From Pedobacter fastidiosus (GTDB lineage: Bacteria > Bacteroidota > Bacteroidia > Sphingobacteriales > Sphingobacteriaceae), in assembly GCF_014306625.1 (NCBI RefSeq), contig NZ_JACRYL010000020.1, positions 36,131 through 75,751 of the forward strand: 39,621 nucleotides of DNA, read 5' to 3'. The position numbers were made by a program, and so were the translations under genes. Below the pieces are notes generated by a model. The model made no database searches and was not told where the DNA came from. It saw only the letters and a program-made list of their open reading frames with translations. Below are positions 23,244-31,196 of the stretch, one piece after another; the stretch's first letter is position 1, and every line of letters starts with the position of its first letter.

Positions 23244-23948
23244 TTACCCTTTCGGTGTAGTCGGTCTAATTTCTATTTTACTTGGCAACGTTCTAGCAGG
23301 CATCTTCAATAAATCTACAATCAGTTTGCCCATATCTTCTGGCTGGATTTTCCAGGCATCATCTTCTGCGTTTGGGTTGTGATCGTTAAAATGACTGGCG
23401 ACTGAACCGGGCATAATCGTACTCACTTTCACTCCATATTTTCTTAAATCTAACATTACAGATTGTGTAAATCCTGTCAATCCAAATTTACTGGCGTTGT
23501 AAGCAGATCCTCCTGCAAAGAAATTTGTACCTGCTAAACTGGAAATCGTGAAAATAGTTCCTTTTGTTTTCTTAATTCCTTCTACGCTAGCCTTAATGCT
23601 GTAGAAAACACCCGTTAAGTTCGTGTCTATGGTTTCATTCCATAATGCTACATCCATTTCATCTATAGGTGCAAAATGACCAACGCCTGCATTGGCAATT
23701 AATACATCTAACTGTCCCCACTTTTCGATTATTAGATTTACGGCTTCCTGTTGAGATTTGAAATCCTTAACATCAGCTTCTATTGCTAAAATATCGCCAT
23801 GCGTTACTAAATTCGAAGCTGCATTATTTGCAGCATCTATTGTTCTACTGGTAATGGCTACTTTATAGCCGTCTTTTAAAAGTGCTTCGGCAATCCCAAA
23901 ACCTATTCCTTTACTACCCCCCGTAATTAGGGCTACTTTTATGCTCAT
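23244..23948 (-). CDS. Short-chain dehydrogenase/reductase
   Basis: This 234-residue classical SDR has a Rossmann nucleotide-binding motif T-G-G-S-K-G-I-G at residues 9-16, the N-A-G strand end at 86-88, the catalytic Asn110, Ser136/137 and the Y-N-A-S-K motif with Tyr150 and Lys154. Arg35 and the S-R after the second strand suggest NADP(H) preference. It is likely a cytosolic oxidoreductase acting on a keto or hydroxy group; the best family likeness is to 3-ketoacyl-ACP-reductase-like SDRs, but the substrate cannot be read from sequence. It is a single gene, convergent with the rpsF operon and divergent from mtgA. Confidence 0.88.
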   Translation of the reverse strand: MSIKVALITGGSKGIGFGIAEALLKDGYKVAITSRTIDAANNAASNLVTHGDILAIEADVKDFKSQQEAVNLIIEKWGQLDVLIANAGVGHFAPIDEMDVALWNETIDTNLTGVFYSIKASVEGIKKTKGTIFTISSLAGTNFFAGGSAYNASKFGLTGFTQSVMLDLRKYGVKVSTIMPGSVASHFNDHNPNAEDDAWKIQPEDMGKLIVDLLKMPARTLPSKIEIRPTTPKG

Positions 23949-24074
23949 GATAATTCTTTTTTTATTTAACGATTGAGAGACAAATATGTTTAATAAGAAA
24001 TTAAAAAGGGTTACGGGAATGTAATTACAACTTTGTAATATCAGTTTGAAATTATATAGAGATTAAGATTTTGC

Positions 24075-24082
24075 TAACTTTG
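24075..24082 (+). promoter_or_regulatory. -7 element just ahead of mtgA (near-leaderless transcript)
   Basis: TAACTTTG is a perfect TAnnTTTG and ends only 4 bp before the mtgA ATG (24087), so transcription would start at or within a few bases of the start codon. A TTTG lies at 24045-24048, but the 26-bp spacer is longer than ideal. Confidence 0.5.
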
Positions 24083-24086
24083 GTCC

Positions 24087-24815
24087 ATGGCCAAAACCCG
24101 AACGACCCGATCAAAAACCAGAGCAAAAAGTCCTCTATTAAAAAAGATAACCAACATTGCCACCAAGGTATTTTTGTACTTTTTATTGGTATCTATTTTT
24201 TGGGTTATAGCATTGCGCTTTATTAATCCGCCGATTACGCTTTTAATGGTTTTAAGAAACATTGAGCGTAAAGCTGATGGAAAGCCTTTTAAAACGGAGA
24301 AAAAGTGGGTTAAGTTCGAATATATGTCTGACAATATGAAACGGGCTGCGGTTTCTGCAGAAGATCAGCTGTTTTTAAAACATATCGGTTTTGATATGAA
24401 GGCCATAGAAAAAGCTTTTGCAAGTAATGCCAAAGGCAAAAAAGTTAAGGGTGGAAGTACAATTTCTCAGCAAACGGCCAAAAATGTTTTTCTATGGCCC
24501 GGCAGATCGTGGATTAGAAAGGGCTTTGAGGCCTACTTCACTTTACTAATTGAGCTTTTTTGGAGTAAGGAAAGGATTTTAGAAGTGTATTTGAATGTTA
24601 TAGAAATGGGCGATGGAATTTATGGCGCAGAAGCCGCCGCTCAAGAATACTATGGAAAATCTTGTACAAGCCTATCTAAAAATCAAGCTGCGTTAATTGC
24701 TTCCTGTTTTCCGAATCCGAGGAGATGGTCACCTAAAAATGCAACACCATACATCAGACACAGGCAATACCTAATTTTAAGGAATATGAAAAGATTAGGG
24801 CCACTTGATTTTTAA
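24087..24815 (+). CDS. mtgA: Monofunctional peptidoglycan glycosyltransferase
   Basis: This 242-residue GT51 enzyme polymerises lipid II into glycan strands on the outer face of the inner membrane. A basic cytosolic N-terminus (1-26) and one membrane helix (about 27-46) precede the catalytic domain. The domain contains A-V-S-A-E-D-Q-L-F-L-K-H with catalytic Glu92, then G-G-S-T-I-S-Q-Q-T-A-K-N (122-133) and the R-K-G-x-E motif with Glu148, followed by K-E-R-I-L-E-V-Y-L-N. There is no transpeptidase domain, hence mtgA rather than a class A PBP. Length and motifs are normal for the family. The promoter appears to give a nearly leaderless mRNA. Confidence 0.93.
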   Translation: MAKTRTTRSKTRAKSPLLKKITNIATKVFLYFLLVSIFWVIALRFINPPITLLMVLRNIERKADGKPFKTEKKWVKFEYMSDNMKRAAVSAEDQLFLKHIGFDMKAIEKAFASNAKGKKVKGGSTISQQTAKNVFLWPGRSWIRKGFEAYFTLLIELFWSKERILEVYLNVIEMGDGIYGAEAAAQEYYGKSCTSLSKNQAALIASCFPNPRRWSPKNATPYIRHRQYLILRNMKRLGPLDF

Positions 24816-24821
24816 GGTAAG

Positions 24822-24886
24822 ATGTTAAATGGAAGAGGTAAGATGAGCAATTTGCCATTATACATAGTCCATCATCCATTTTACAT
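24822..24886. repeat. Inverted repeat between mtgA and the AsmA-like gene
   Basis: ATGTTAAATGG (24822-24832) and CCATTTTACAT (24876-24886) are inverse with one mismatch, with 43 bases between. Two GGTAAGATG copies sit at the left side. The two genes converge here, so the structure could be a shared terminator or an extragenic palindrome. Confidence 0.4.
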
Positions 24887-24889
24887 GTC

Positions 24890-27307
24890 CTAGTCATGAT
24901 CTTTATTCCACCTAATTTTTATTCCGCCTTTTTCATCATCAACGGCTTTTAGGTGCAACACAATGCCTCGCATTCTAGCTTCGCGTTTCTCGCTTCTGGT
25001 GAGGTTTTCATCCCCTTTTGGGTTCCTCAATGGAATATCCATAGCCACATCTGTGCCCGATCCTAAGGCATAAACACCTTTAATGTTGAAGTTCATTGCG
25101 CTAGAATTGATCTGCATTGGACTAATCTCTACCTTATCTCCACGGATATTTAATGTTCCGTCTAAATTTTTGATTTCAACATTAGAGAGATTTCTATTCG
25201 CAAAAGCGAACTTACCAACCTTAACCATTGGATCGAAATTTACAAGCGCAGCGTTGTTCAAGTTGAAAACCACTTTTCCATTTATTGAGCGTGGAAGTAT
25301 TTTCCCTGTATGCGATATTTTGCCGGAAATATTGACAAATGAGGATAAATAACCCTTCAAATTTTTGTTGGTGATGGTGTTCTGTCCGAAGTTATCGAAA
25401 GAATAAAAGAAATCTTTCACGCTTACATGGCTAATTTTTGAACTTATTTTAAAGCTATTGGAAGATGGCTCTTGAACTATATTTCCATTCAAAGAAAGTA
25501 ATCCACCGGCATGGGCAACACTAATTTTATTAAAGAAAATCCCTTCACCACGGAGCGAAATATCAGCATCAAGGTTTTTTGCTGTAAACTTATCATAAAT
25601 AGCTTTATCAACGGTTAAGCGAATATTCATTTTAGAAACTTCTAAAACATTACTTAATTCTTTGGAAGCAGCTTTCATTGAAGCGCTTGAGCCACTTTTT
25701 TTCTTTGCAGTTCTCGGTCCTAAAAATGGTAAAAATTCATTTAGATAGAGCTGTGGACTATGCATTTTCAAGTTAACCAATATTTTATCTGGATCGGTAT
25801 AATATAGGTTTGCAAAATTCGCAATACTACAACTGATGTTAAGCTCGCTTTTGCCCAACTGAAAGTGACCATTTTGAATGGATAAATCGTTTTGATCAAA
25901 TTTTATATTCAACGCACTTTTAACTAAATGAAGCTTCCTCGGAACGTAAAGAATATCTGCATCAGCAATATCAATTTTTCCAGATACTACAGGTTTGGTA
26001 AATCGAAAATTATCAATATCTGCCTGACAGTAAAGTCTCAGATTGGCCGTTCCGTTTTTAAATTCAAAATCGTTTGTGCCAAGTGAATTATTTAAGTTGG
26101 ATAATGGAAACTGAGAGGTTACCAAGCCTGTTGCAATAGGTCTAGCGAGATTATTAACCGTAAAAGTCTCAATGCTTAGTGGCGCATTAAAATATTTGGC
26201 GGTAAGCTTGCTGAATTTAATAGAAGAATTTTCATCTCCAATTATTCCACCAACGGTATCTTGATTGGTAAAAGCGCCATCAAAATTACAAGCAGTTAAA
26301 GTTCCAGCAGGAATGGTTACCGCATTGTCTCTAACCTTAATGCCGACTTTGATTAATGGATCTCCATATTTTCCAGAGCCATCATCAATTATATTTCCGC
26401 GAATATCAATCGGTTTGGCAATACCAAACTTTAAAAGTTTCGATGATATATTTGGAGAAAGTAGAAGCGCAACATCACGGAATAAAATGTCATCAACAGT
26501 AATACTAATTGCAAATGCAGATTTATCAAGATCTATTTTTGCGCCAATTTTAAAAGGATGACCCCCAATATTTAATACTTCTGGATTGAGAATTACTGCA
26601 TCTAAATCTCTGCTATAATGTGCCGAGAGTGTTCCTTCTAGAGATTTATCCTTTAAAAAACTTCCTTTTCTAGTGTTAAATGCGAAATTATTAACCTGTG
26701 TTTTTAGCTTAATTTTCCCTGTCCAACCGCTATCTGGATATTGCATTCTCGCCTGAATTTGATCAATATTAAAATTAAAAAGCTTAAATCTTTTCTGATT
26801 ATCTAATACCAAGCTAATCTTATTGAAGTCTATTTTTTTTACCTCAAGCACCGAAGATTTTGACGAAGATTTTTTTTCTCCTTTAGGTTTGCTTTTGAAA
26901 ATACTGGTGTTACTATATCCTGTCGAGTCGGTATAGATGTAAATTGAAGCATCGTTAATGGCAATTTGGTTGATGTTTATATTACCAACAATCAGCGAAA
27001 GTACGTTCAGAGAAACGTCAATATCTTGTGCTTTTAAAAGATCGTGTTTATGTCTGGCCCATAAACTATCACGCAATAATACGCCATTTAAAGAAACAGA
27101 AACGCCTGGGAAACTTTTAAGTAGGGTTGGTTCCATACTTGTGGCGGTTATTTTTCCATTAAGGTTTTTATTTAATTGCTCTAAGATAGAAGCCAATACT
27201 TCCTTTTTATTCCGGCTGATGTAAAATGCACCCGCAAGCCAAGTTAAAACAACCAATAGCAGAATTACAGAAAGTATTTTTAAGGAGATTTTGAGCCAGC
27301 GTTTCAT
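24890..27307 (-). CDS. AsmA-family protein
   Basis: This 805-residue AsmA-like protein has an N-terminal membrane anchor (residues about 6-30, ISLKILSVILLLVVLTWLAG) followed directly by the AsmA start pattern: A-S-I-L-E-Q-L-N-K-N-L-N-G-K-I-T, then L-L-K-S-F-P-G-V-S-V-S-L-N-G-V-L-L-R-D. The long repetitive beta-rich body is typical of the AsmA/TamB bridge-like proteins of the periplasm. The C-terminal AsmA_2-like region includes L-N-G-N-I-V-Q-E, F-N-L-N-N-A-A-L-V-N and L-D-G-T-L-N-I-R-G-D-K-V-E-I-S. These proteins are thought to form grooves that carry phospholipids between the membranes. It is a single gene, and its start at 27307 is a clear ATG. Confidence 0.87.
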   Translation of the reverse strand: MKRWLKISLKILSVILLLVVLTWLAGAFYISRNKKEVLASILEQLNKNLNGKITATSMEPTLLKSFPGVSVSLNGVLLRDSLWARHKHDLLKAQDIDVSLNVLSLIVGNININQIAINDASIYIYTDSTGYSNTSIFKSKPKGEKKSSSKSSVLEVKKIDFNKISLVLDNQKRFKLFNFNIDQIQARMQYPDSGWTGKIKLKTQVNNFAFNTRKGSFLKDKSLEGTLSAHYSRDLDAVILNPEVLNIGGHPFKIGAKIDLDKSAFAISITVDDILFRDVALLLSPNISSKLLKFGIAKPIDIRGNIIDDGSGKYGDPLIKVGIKVRDNAVTIPAGTLTACNFDGAFTNQDTVGGIIGDENSSIKFSKLTAKYFNAPLSIETFTVNNLARPIATGLVTSQFPLSNLNNSLGTNDFEFKNGTANLRLYCQADIDNFRFTKPVVSGKIDIADADILYVPRKLHLVKSALNIKFDQNDLSIQNGHFQLGKSELNISCSIANFANLYYTDPDKILVNLKMHSPQLYLNEFLPFLGPRTAKKKSGSSASMKAASKELSNVLEVSKMNIRLTVDKAIYDKFTAKNLDADISLRGEGIFFNKISVAHAGGLLSLNGNIVQEPSSNSFKISSKISHVSVKDFFYSFDNFGQNTITNKNLKGYLSSFVNISGKISHTGKILPRSINGKVVFNLNNAALVNFDPMVKVGKFAFANRNLSNVEIKNLDGTLNIRGDKVEISPMQINSSAMNFNIKGVYALGSGTDVAMDIPLRNPKGDENLTRSEKREARMRGIVLHLKAVDDEKGGIKIRWNKDHD

Positions 27308-27425
27308 AAATATTAATTGGTTTAAGCAATATAATATTTTTTAGGGGCTAATTGTTTGGTATAACGCTAAATTAAATGTTAATAGAGACAAAGGTTTTGA
27401 AATTAGTTTTCTTCGAGATAATAAA

Positions 27426-27905
27426 TTATAACAAATGTGCGAAAACTGTTGAGTGCCAGCTGTTTTGAAACGGAACTTCCCATTTAGCATTCAGTTCTGC
27501 CAAAGTTTGCACCATGTTGTTAAATACAATCGTATCGGTAGTTACCTGTTTTATGTTAACCAAAGTTTCGAAATCTTCTTTACTGTTAACCACAACAGCA
27601 TCGTTAACTTTGTAGGCTATGTTAAATCGATTAAAAAGATCTACATTATATTCTTGCTCAATTTCTTTGATTATCCGTACAGAACTATCAATAGAACAAC
27701 CCGTAACATTGGCTTGAGTTTCATCAACAGTAAGAATAATGAAAAAACCGTAACGGATTTCTGCCTTTGCAAGCAATTCATTTCCATGAGCTTTCCACTG
27801 ATTGGTAAAAGACTCTAATTTTTTAAGAATCTCGGTTTCTTCAATTGATGTAAACTTACGATTGCTTTGGTAGATCCAAACTCTAGATTGTGGAGAAAAA
27901 CTCAT
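27426..27905 (-). CDS. Bacteroidota conserved hypothetical (often mislabelled 'ABC transporter ATPase')
   Basis: This 159-residue soluble protein starts at the ATG at 27905 (MSFSPQSRVWIYQSNRKFT); the TTG two codons upstream is not needed. Landmarks are V-W-I-Y-Q-S-N-R near the start, W-K-A-H-G-N-E-L-L-A-K-A-E-I-R-Y-G-F-F-I-I-L-T-V-D-E, then V-T-G-C-S-I-D-S-S-V, and the end N-S-W-H-S-T-V-F-A-H. From memory this matches a family that databases often call 'ABC transporter ATPase', yet there is no Walker A, Walker B or signature motif, so it cannot be an ABC ATPase. The conserved C-S-I-D-S-S-V is a candidate active site or binding loop. It is divergent from the gene at 27956. A TAAATTTG box lies 3 bp before its ATG. 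Confidence 0.72.
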   Translation of the reverse strand: MSFSPQSRVWIYQSNRKFTSIEETEILKKLESFTNQWKAHGNELLAKAEIRYGFFIILTVDETQANVTGCSIDSSVRIIKEIEQEYNVDLFNRFNIAYKVNDAVVVNSKEDFETLVNIKQVTTDTIVFNNMVQTLAELNAKWEVPFQNSWHSTVFAHLL

Positions 27906-27908
27906 GTA

Positions 27909-27916
27909 CAAATTTA
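27909..27916 (-). promoter_or_regulatory. -7 element 3 bp ahead of the 27905 start
   Basis: On the minus strand TAAATTTG is a perfect TAnnTTTG and is followed by TAC then ATG, which again predicts a leaderless or nearly leaderless mRNA. No clear -33 box is seen. Confidence 0.4.
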
Positions 27917-27955
27917 TGATTTTATTTAATTTGCTTTGTCTAAAATATCAGCCTT

Positions 27956-28426
27956 ATGAAAAAGTTTACATTGAGCTTGAAATTATTTCTTATTCCAGCC
28001 TTTTGCCTAATTCTATGCGCTTTTTCGGATTCCGATTCCATTGATGAATATGTTGGATATCTTCAGAAATCTTTTACCGATCATTACGATTTCAGTCAGG
28101 AAAGCAACCAAATTAAGCGTTATGAACTAAATGTTACTAACAATGGTTTTTGCAGGTATAAGCGATACTTTAATAACGGCAAAACCGAATATTTCGCATT
28201 TAAGCTCGCAAAGTTTAAAGATATGGATTACTATGGTACTACAGAATCTGGTAAGTTGTATTTGCACACCAAAGGTGATGATGTAATTGTGCAGACTTAT
28301 AAAGATAAGGGTGGGGATGTAGATTCTATGGCTACCCAGGTGATTATTCCGCTCAAAAATATGGAGGCTGAGGATTTAAATAAAATCAGAGAAAACCTAA
28401 ATAAGATAAACCCCCAAACGCCCTAA
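27956..28426 (+). CDS. Exported small protein, unknown function
   Basis: The protein is 156 residues with a signal peptide MKKFTLSLKLFLIPAFCLIL ending at about C-A-F-S, giving a periplasmic or exported product. The mature part has D-E-Y-V-G-Y-L-Q-K-S-F-T-D-H-Y-D, a Y-K-R-Y-F-N-N-G-K-T-E-Y-F-A-F-K stretch and G-T-T-E-S-G-K-L-Y-L-H-T-K-G-D-D-V-I-V-Q-T-Y, suggesting an antiparallel beta domain flanked by helices. I recognise no family. The last four residues and the stop codon (P-Q-T-P) are encoded by one arm of a palindromic repeat (28416-28436), so the C-terminus may have been altered by that element. It is divergent from the gene at 27905 with 50 bp between. Confidence 0.7.
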   Translation: MKKFTLSLKLFLIPAFCLILCAFSDSDSIDEYVGYLQKSFTDHYDFSQESNQIKRYELNVTNNGFCRYKRYFNNGKTEYFAFKLAKFKDMDYYGTTESGKLYLHTKGDDVIVQTYKDKGGDVDSMATQVIIPLKNMEAEDLNKIRENLNKINPQTP

Positions 28427-28436
28427 AGAGGGCTTT
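28416..28436 (+). terminator. Palindrome covering the stop codon of the preceding gene
   Basis: AAA-C-GCCCT (28416-28424) pairs with AGGGCTTT (28429-28436) around AAAG, with the C unpaired. It may terminate transcription, although the T tract is short. It belongs to the same palindrome family as 31027-31051 and 39500-39519. Confidence 0.5.
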
Positions 28437-28499
28437 AAAAAGTGAAAAATACTAGCAAAATTAAGGTGTAATTTAGCTGCAAATTAGAAGATAATGTTA

Positions 28500-29225
28500 T
28501 CAAATGCTTTTACCGCCCATCATATTATTAAACCAACTATTAAACAAGGCTTTATAAGTACGCCCAATGGTTTCAATTAACCCATTACTCATATAAATTT
28601 TATCTCCTTCCCTCTTAACAATATGGTTTTCGAATATCAGAAATGATTTATTTAGCCGAATAAAAACTGGTTTTAATTTTAATCTTAATTTATTTTCAGC
28701 AATGGTCAGGCTGGAATGGACTATGTAGGGCATTTCGTTTGTATTGGTGTATATTTTAATATAGTTGCCCATTGCCTCTATGGCAATAATGGTATTTATG
28801 TTAACTTTTATTTGCTGGCTCAAAGCACCAACTTTAAACCAGATAAAGGTTTTTTCAATTTCTAGTAAGTTAATTAGTTTATTTACAGCTAAATGAAAAT
28901 GTTTAAAGGAAAACGGTTTTAATAAATAGGCTGCAGCTTGAAGGTCGTAACCTTTTAATGCGTATTCTGGATGACCAGTTACCAAAACTAAGTTTTTTAC
29001 TTTGTTCCTTACTTGCTCTACTAGTTCAAAACCGGATAAATTAGGCATTTCAATATCAGTAAATAAGAAATCTACAGCCTTAGGTATTTGCAGTATTTCA
29101 TTTAGAACCAATTCTGGTTTGGTAGATGCTTTAAGCAAAGTTAATTCAGGCATTTGCGATATACAATCGGTTAAATGCTCAACCGCATAGGGATCATCAT
29201 CAATAACAATACAAGTGTAATTCAT
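28500..29225 (-). CDS. LytTR-family response regulator
   Basis: This 241-residue regulator starts at the ATG at 29225 (MNYTCIVIDDDPYAVEHLTD); an upstream TTG only adds three residues. The receiver domain (about 3-120) has acidic pocket D9-D10-D11, phospho-acceptor Asp57 in L-F-T-D-I-E-M-P and the conserved Lys in L-L-K-P-F. The LytTR DNA-binding domain (about 130-235) shows I-A-I-E-A-M-G-N-Y-I-K-I-Y, F-I-R-L-N-K-S-F-L-I and I-Y-M-S-N-G-L-I-E-T-I-G-R-T-Y. No histidine kinase lies in the window. It is divergent from the peptide-maturation operon with 217 bp between the starts and is the most likely local regulator of it, though this is inference from position. Confidence 0.9.
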   Translation of the reverse strand: MNYTCIVIDDDPYAVEHLTDCISQMPELTLLKASTKPELVLNEILQIPKAVDFLFTDIEMPNLSGFELVEQVRNKVKNLVLVTGHPEYALKGYDLQAAAYLLKPFSFKHFHLAVNKLINLLEIEKTFIWFKVGALSQQIKVNINTIIAIEAMGNYIKIYTNTNEMPYIVHSSLTIAENKLRLKLKPVFIRLNKSFLIFENHIVKREGDKIYMSNGLIETIGRTYKALFNSWFNNMMGGKSI

Positions 29226-29442
29226 CAAAAACAAAATATTTAAAAAATTTGTAATTGGGATGATTTACAAAATATTTGAGGCCTAATTTTCGATAAAGGT
29301 ATTAAATATTGGGATAATAAATTACAACTAAAAATGTCGTTCGTGTACGCAGGGATGTAGTTGGTGTAATAGTTGATTGTTTATGATGGGTTTTGAAAAA
29401 AATATTGGAGATTCATTGGACATATAGCAATCAAATATTTTT

Positions 29443-31026
29443 ATGAGCCTATTTACAACCCAAAAGCTAAATACTGAGAGCGTGGTGCAATCGTTGCTAA
29501 AAAATATGGGTGTGAAAGTAAACATAAAAACTATTGCTCAATCATTACAAGATCATCCTGATTACCCAAGTCTATTAGCAATAAGCGACTGCCTAAATGA
29601 TTGGCATATAAAAAATCAAACTTATAATATTCCGAGAGTTGAATATGATCGAGATGATTTACTTTTTCCTTTTTTAGCGCATTTAGAGGAAGAGGGAGGT
29701 CGCTTCATTTTAATTCTAAATATTGCTGATGATAAAGTTTATTATTCAGATGAAAATAATCAACATGCAATAATTTCAGAAGACGAATTTTTAAACCGCT
29801 GGGATGGGATTGCCTTACACGCCGAAAAAACTGAAGAAAGTGGAGAGAAAGATTATAAGCAAAACCAGTTTAAGTATTTTCTGCAAAACCTGGTTTTGCC
29901 ATTGGGGCTGTTAGTAATTTTAGGTGCTTTTTATTTGGCAGTTGGTGCAATATCATTTTCTTGGCCATATCTATTATTGAGTATAATCAAACTTGCCGGA
30001 GTTGGTGTAAGTATTTTATTGTTAATGCAAAGTATTAATTCTAATAATCCATTTATACAGAATTTATGTGGTTTGGGTGGGGAAAATGATTGTAACGCCA
30101 TCTTAAAGTCTGACGCTGCTAAGGTAACCAGTTGGCTTAGCTGGAGCGAAGTGGGTTTTTTCTATTTTTCAGGTAGTTTGCTGTGCTTACTCCTTGTTCC
30201 ATCATCCCTGTTCTTATTGGCTTGGCTAAATGTTTTGGCTTTGCCATATACCATTTACTCGATAAGCTACCAATACCGTTTTAAAAAATGGTGTATTTTA
30301 TGTTGTACGGTTCAATTTTTGTTGGTGTGTGAATTTTTAACAGCATTGGGCTTTAGTCTTTGGTCTTTCAGTTTTAGTCTCACTTCTTTCCGCCTCAGTC
30401 TTTTAGTCCTCAGCTTTACCATTCCAATTATCATCTGGGCTTTTTTGAAACCATTTTTTTTAGATGCGGCACAACTCAAGCCTATAAAAGATCAGTTGAA
30501 AAAATTTAAATATAATAGTCATTTATTCAAGCAGGCTTTAACAAATCAACCCCATTATGCAGTGCCTGATGATTTAATGCCAATTGTTTTGGGAAATCTT
30601 AATGCTGAAACAGTAATCACAATGGTTAGTAATCCGTTTTGTGGTCCGTGTGGTAAGGCACATGAAGTATTAGCTGATTGGCTGGATAGCCGAGATGAAT
30701 TACAATTAAAAGTAATTTTTAGCACGAACAATCAAGATCATGATGAAAAAACTAAAGTGGCGAGGCACCTGACTGCATTTGGAAATCTGAAAAATCATGA
30801 AGAAACGGAACTTATATTGGGTAATTGGTATCAAGCTGGTATTAAATATAACCAATTAATAGAAAGATATCCATTAAGTTTTAATGGTGAAATAACTATG
30901 GCCATGGAGAACCAAAAGAATTGGTGCAGTATGGCTGACATAACTTTTACACCAACCATTTTTATTAACGGATATAAATTGCCAGAGCCTTATCGGTTGG
31001 AAGATATTAAATATTTATTAAGTTGA
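29443..31026 (+). CDS. C39-like / VKOR / thioredoxin fusion, disulfide-forming membrane protein
   Basis: This 527-residue fusion has three parts. Residues 1-130 resemble a C39-peptidase fold (S-L-L-K-N-M-G-V-K-V-N, D-H-P-D-Y-P-S-L-L-A-I-S-D-C-L-N-D-W) but lack the N-terminal catalytic Cys, so they may bind a leader without cutting. About 147-335 is a VKOR domain with five or so membrane helices. Its loop cysteines are Cys209 and Cys217, and its redox pair Cys284-Cys287 is in W-C-I-L-C. The C-terminal 380-527 is a thioredoxin-type domain with C-G-P-C (400-403) and a cis-Pro in F-T-P-T-I-F-I. VKOR proteins reoxidise thiol oxidases with quinone, so this protein should drive disulfide formation in the periplasm. 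It heads the peptide locus, divergent from LytTR. Confidence 0.88.
   Translation: MSLFTTQKLNTESVVQSLLKNMGVKVNIKTIAQSLQDHPDYPSLLAISDCLNDWHIKNQTYNIPRVEYDRDDLLFPFLAHLEEEGGRFILILNIADDKVYYSDENNQHAIISEDEFLNRWDGIALHAEKTEESGEKDYKQNQFKYFLQNLVLPLGLLVILGAFYLAVGAISFSWPYLLLSIIKLAGVGVSILLLMQSINSNNPFIQNLCGLGGENDCNAILKSDAAKVTSWLSWSEVGFFYFSGSLLCLLLVPSSLFLLAWLNVLALPYTIYSISYQYRFKKWCILCCTVQFLLVCEFLTALGFSLWSFSFSLTSFRLSLLVLSFTIPIIIWAFLKPFFLDAAQLKPIKDQLKKFKYNSHLFKQALTNQPHYAVPDDLMPIVLGNLNAETVITMVSNPFCGPCGKAHEVLADWLDSRDELQLKVIFSTNNQDHDEKTKVARHLTAFGNLKNHEETELILGNWYQAGIKYNQLIERYPLSFNGEITMAMENQKNWCSMADITFTPTIFINGYKLPEPYRLEDIKYLLS
30347..30418 (+). repeat. Low-complexity CTTTnAGTCT-like repeat inside the VKOR-domain gene
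   Basis: About six degenerate units of the kind TTTAGTCT / CTTTCAGT / CTCAGTCT run in frame and encode a Ser/Phe/Leu stretch (residues about 302-325) that forms the last membrane segment of the VKOR domain. The pattern resembles intergenic 'AGTCTT' repeats of this group and may be an absorbed repeat. Confidence 0.45.
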
Positions 31027-31051
31027 AAGTCCTCCATGCTAAGGAGGACTT
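31027..31051 (+). repeat. Perfect palindrome directly after the VKOR-fusion stop
   Basis: AAGTCCTCC (31027-31035) and GGAGGACTT (31043-31051) are perfect 9-bp arms around ATGCTAA, starting one base after the stop codon. No T tract follows, so it is more likely a REP-type palindrome or an mRNA-protecting hairpin than a terminator. Confidence 0.75.
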
Positions 31052-31061
31052 AGGGAAAATC

Positions 31062-31161
31062 TTTCGTAAAAAGGGGGCTCACGGTTGCAAACGAAAAGCC
31101 CCCAGAACGAATATCGACGTAAATCGGTATCGCTTAAGTTGACCTTGCGTGAAAGGACAAC
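31062..31161 (+). ncRNA. Structured RNA candidate (predicted pseudoknot plus two hairpins) ahead of the precursor gene
   Basis: Three foldable units follow one another. First, an H-type pseudoknot: TTTCGT (31062-31067) pairs with ACGAAA (31091-31096), while GGGGGCT (31073-31079) pairs with AGCCCCC (31097-31103). The two 3' arms abut without a gap, so the helices could stack. Second, ATATCGA (31111-31117) pairs with TCGGTAT (31124-31130) with one G-U. Third, GTTGACCTT (31138-31146) pairs with AAGGACAAC (31153-31161) around one A-A mismatch. The region is more GC-rich than its surroundings and ends 35 bp before the precursor ATG. It could be a regulatory leader, a stable small RNA or a copy of an interspersed repeat. 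No known riboswitch is recognised. Confidence 0.45.
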
Positions 31162-31196
31162 AAAATCTTAAAAAACCAAAGTAAAGAATTTTAATC

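Noticed and set aside
27426..27905. ABC transporter ATPase
   Set aside because: The name is common for this family in databases, but the sequence has no Walker A, Walker B or signature motif and is too short for an ABC domain.
29248..29278. Promoter TTTG-N19-AATATTTG ahead of the VKOR fusion
   Set aside because: The spacing is right but the -7 box lacks the leading T and it lies about 165 bp from the start codon; too weak to annotate.
31062..31161. Known riboswitch (for example SAM, TPP, cobalamin, preQ1)
   Set aside because: No conserved core of these classes is recognisable, and the following gene is a peptide precursor, not a metabolic or transport gene.
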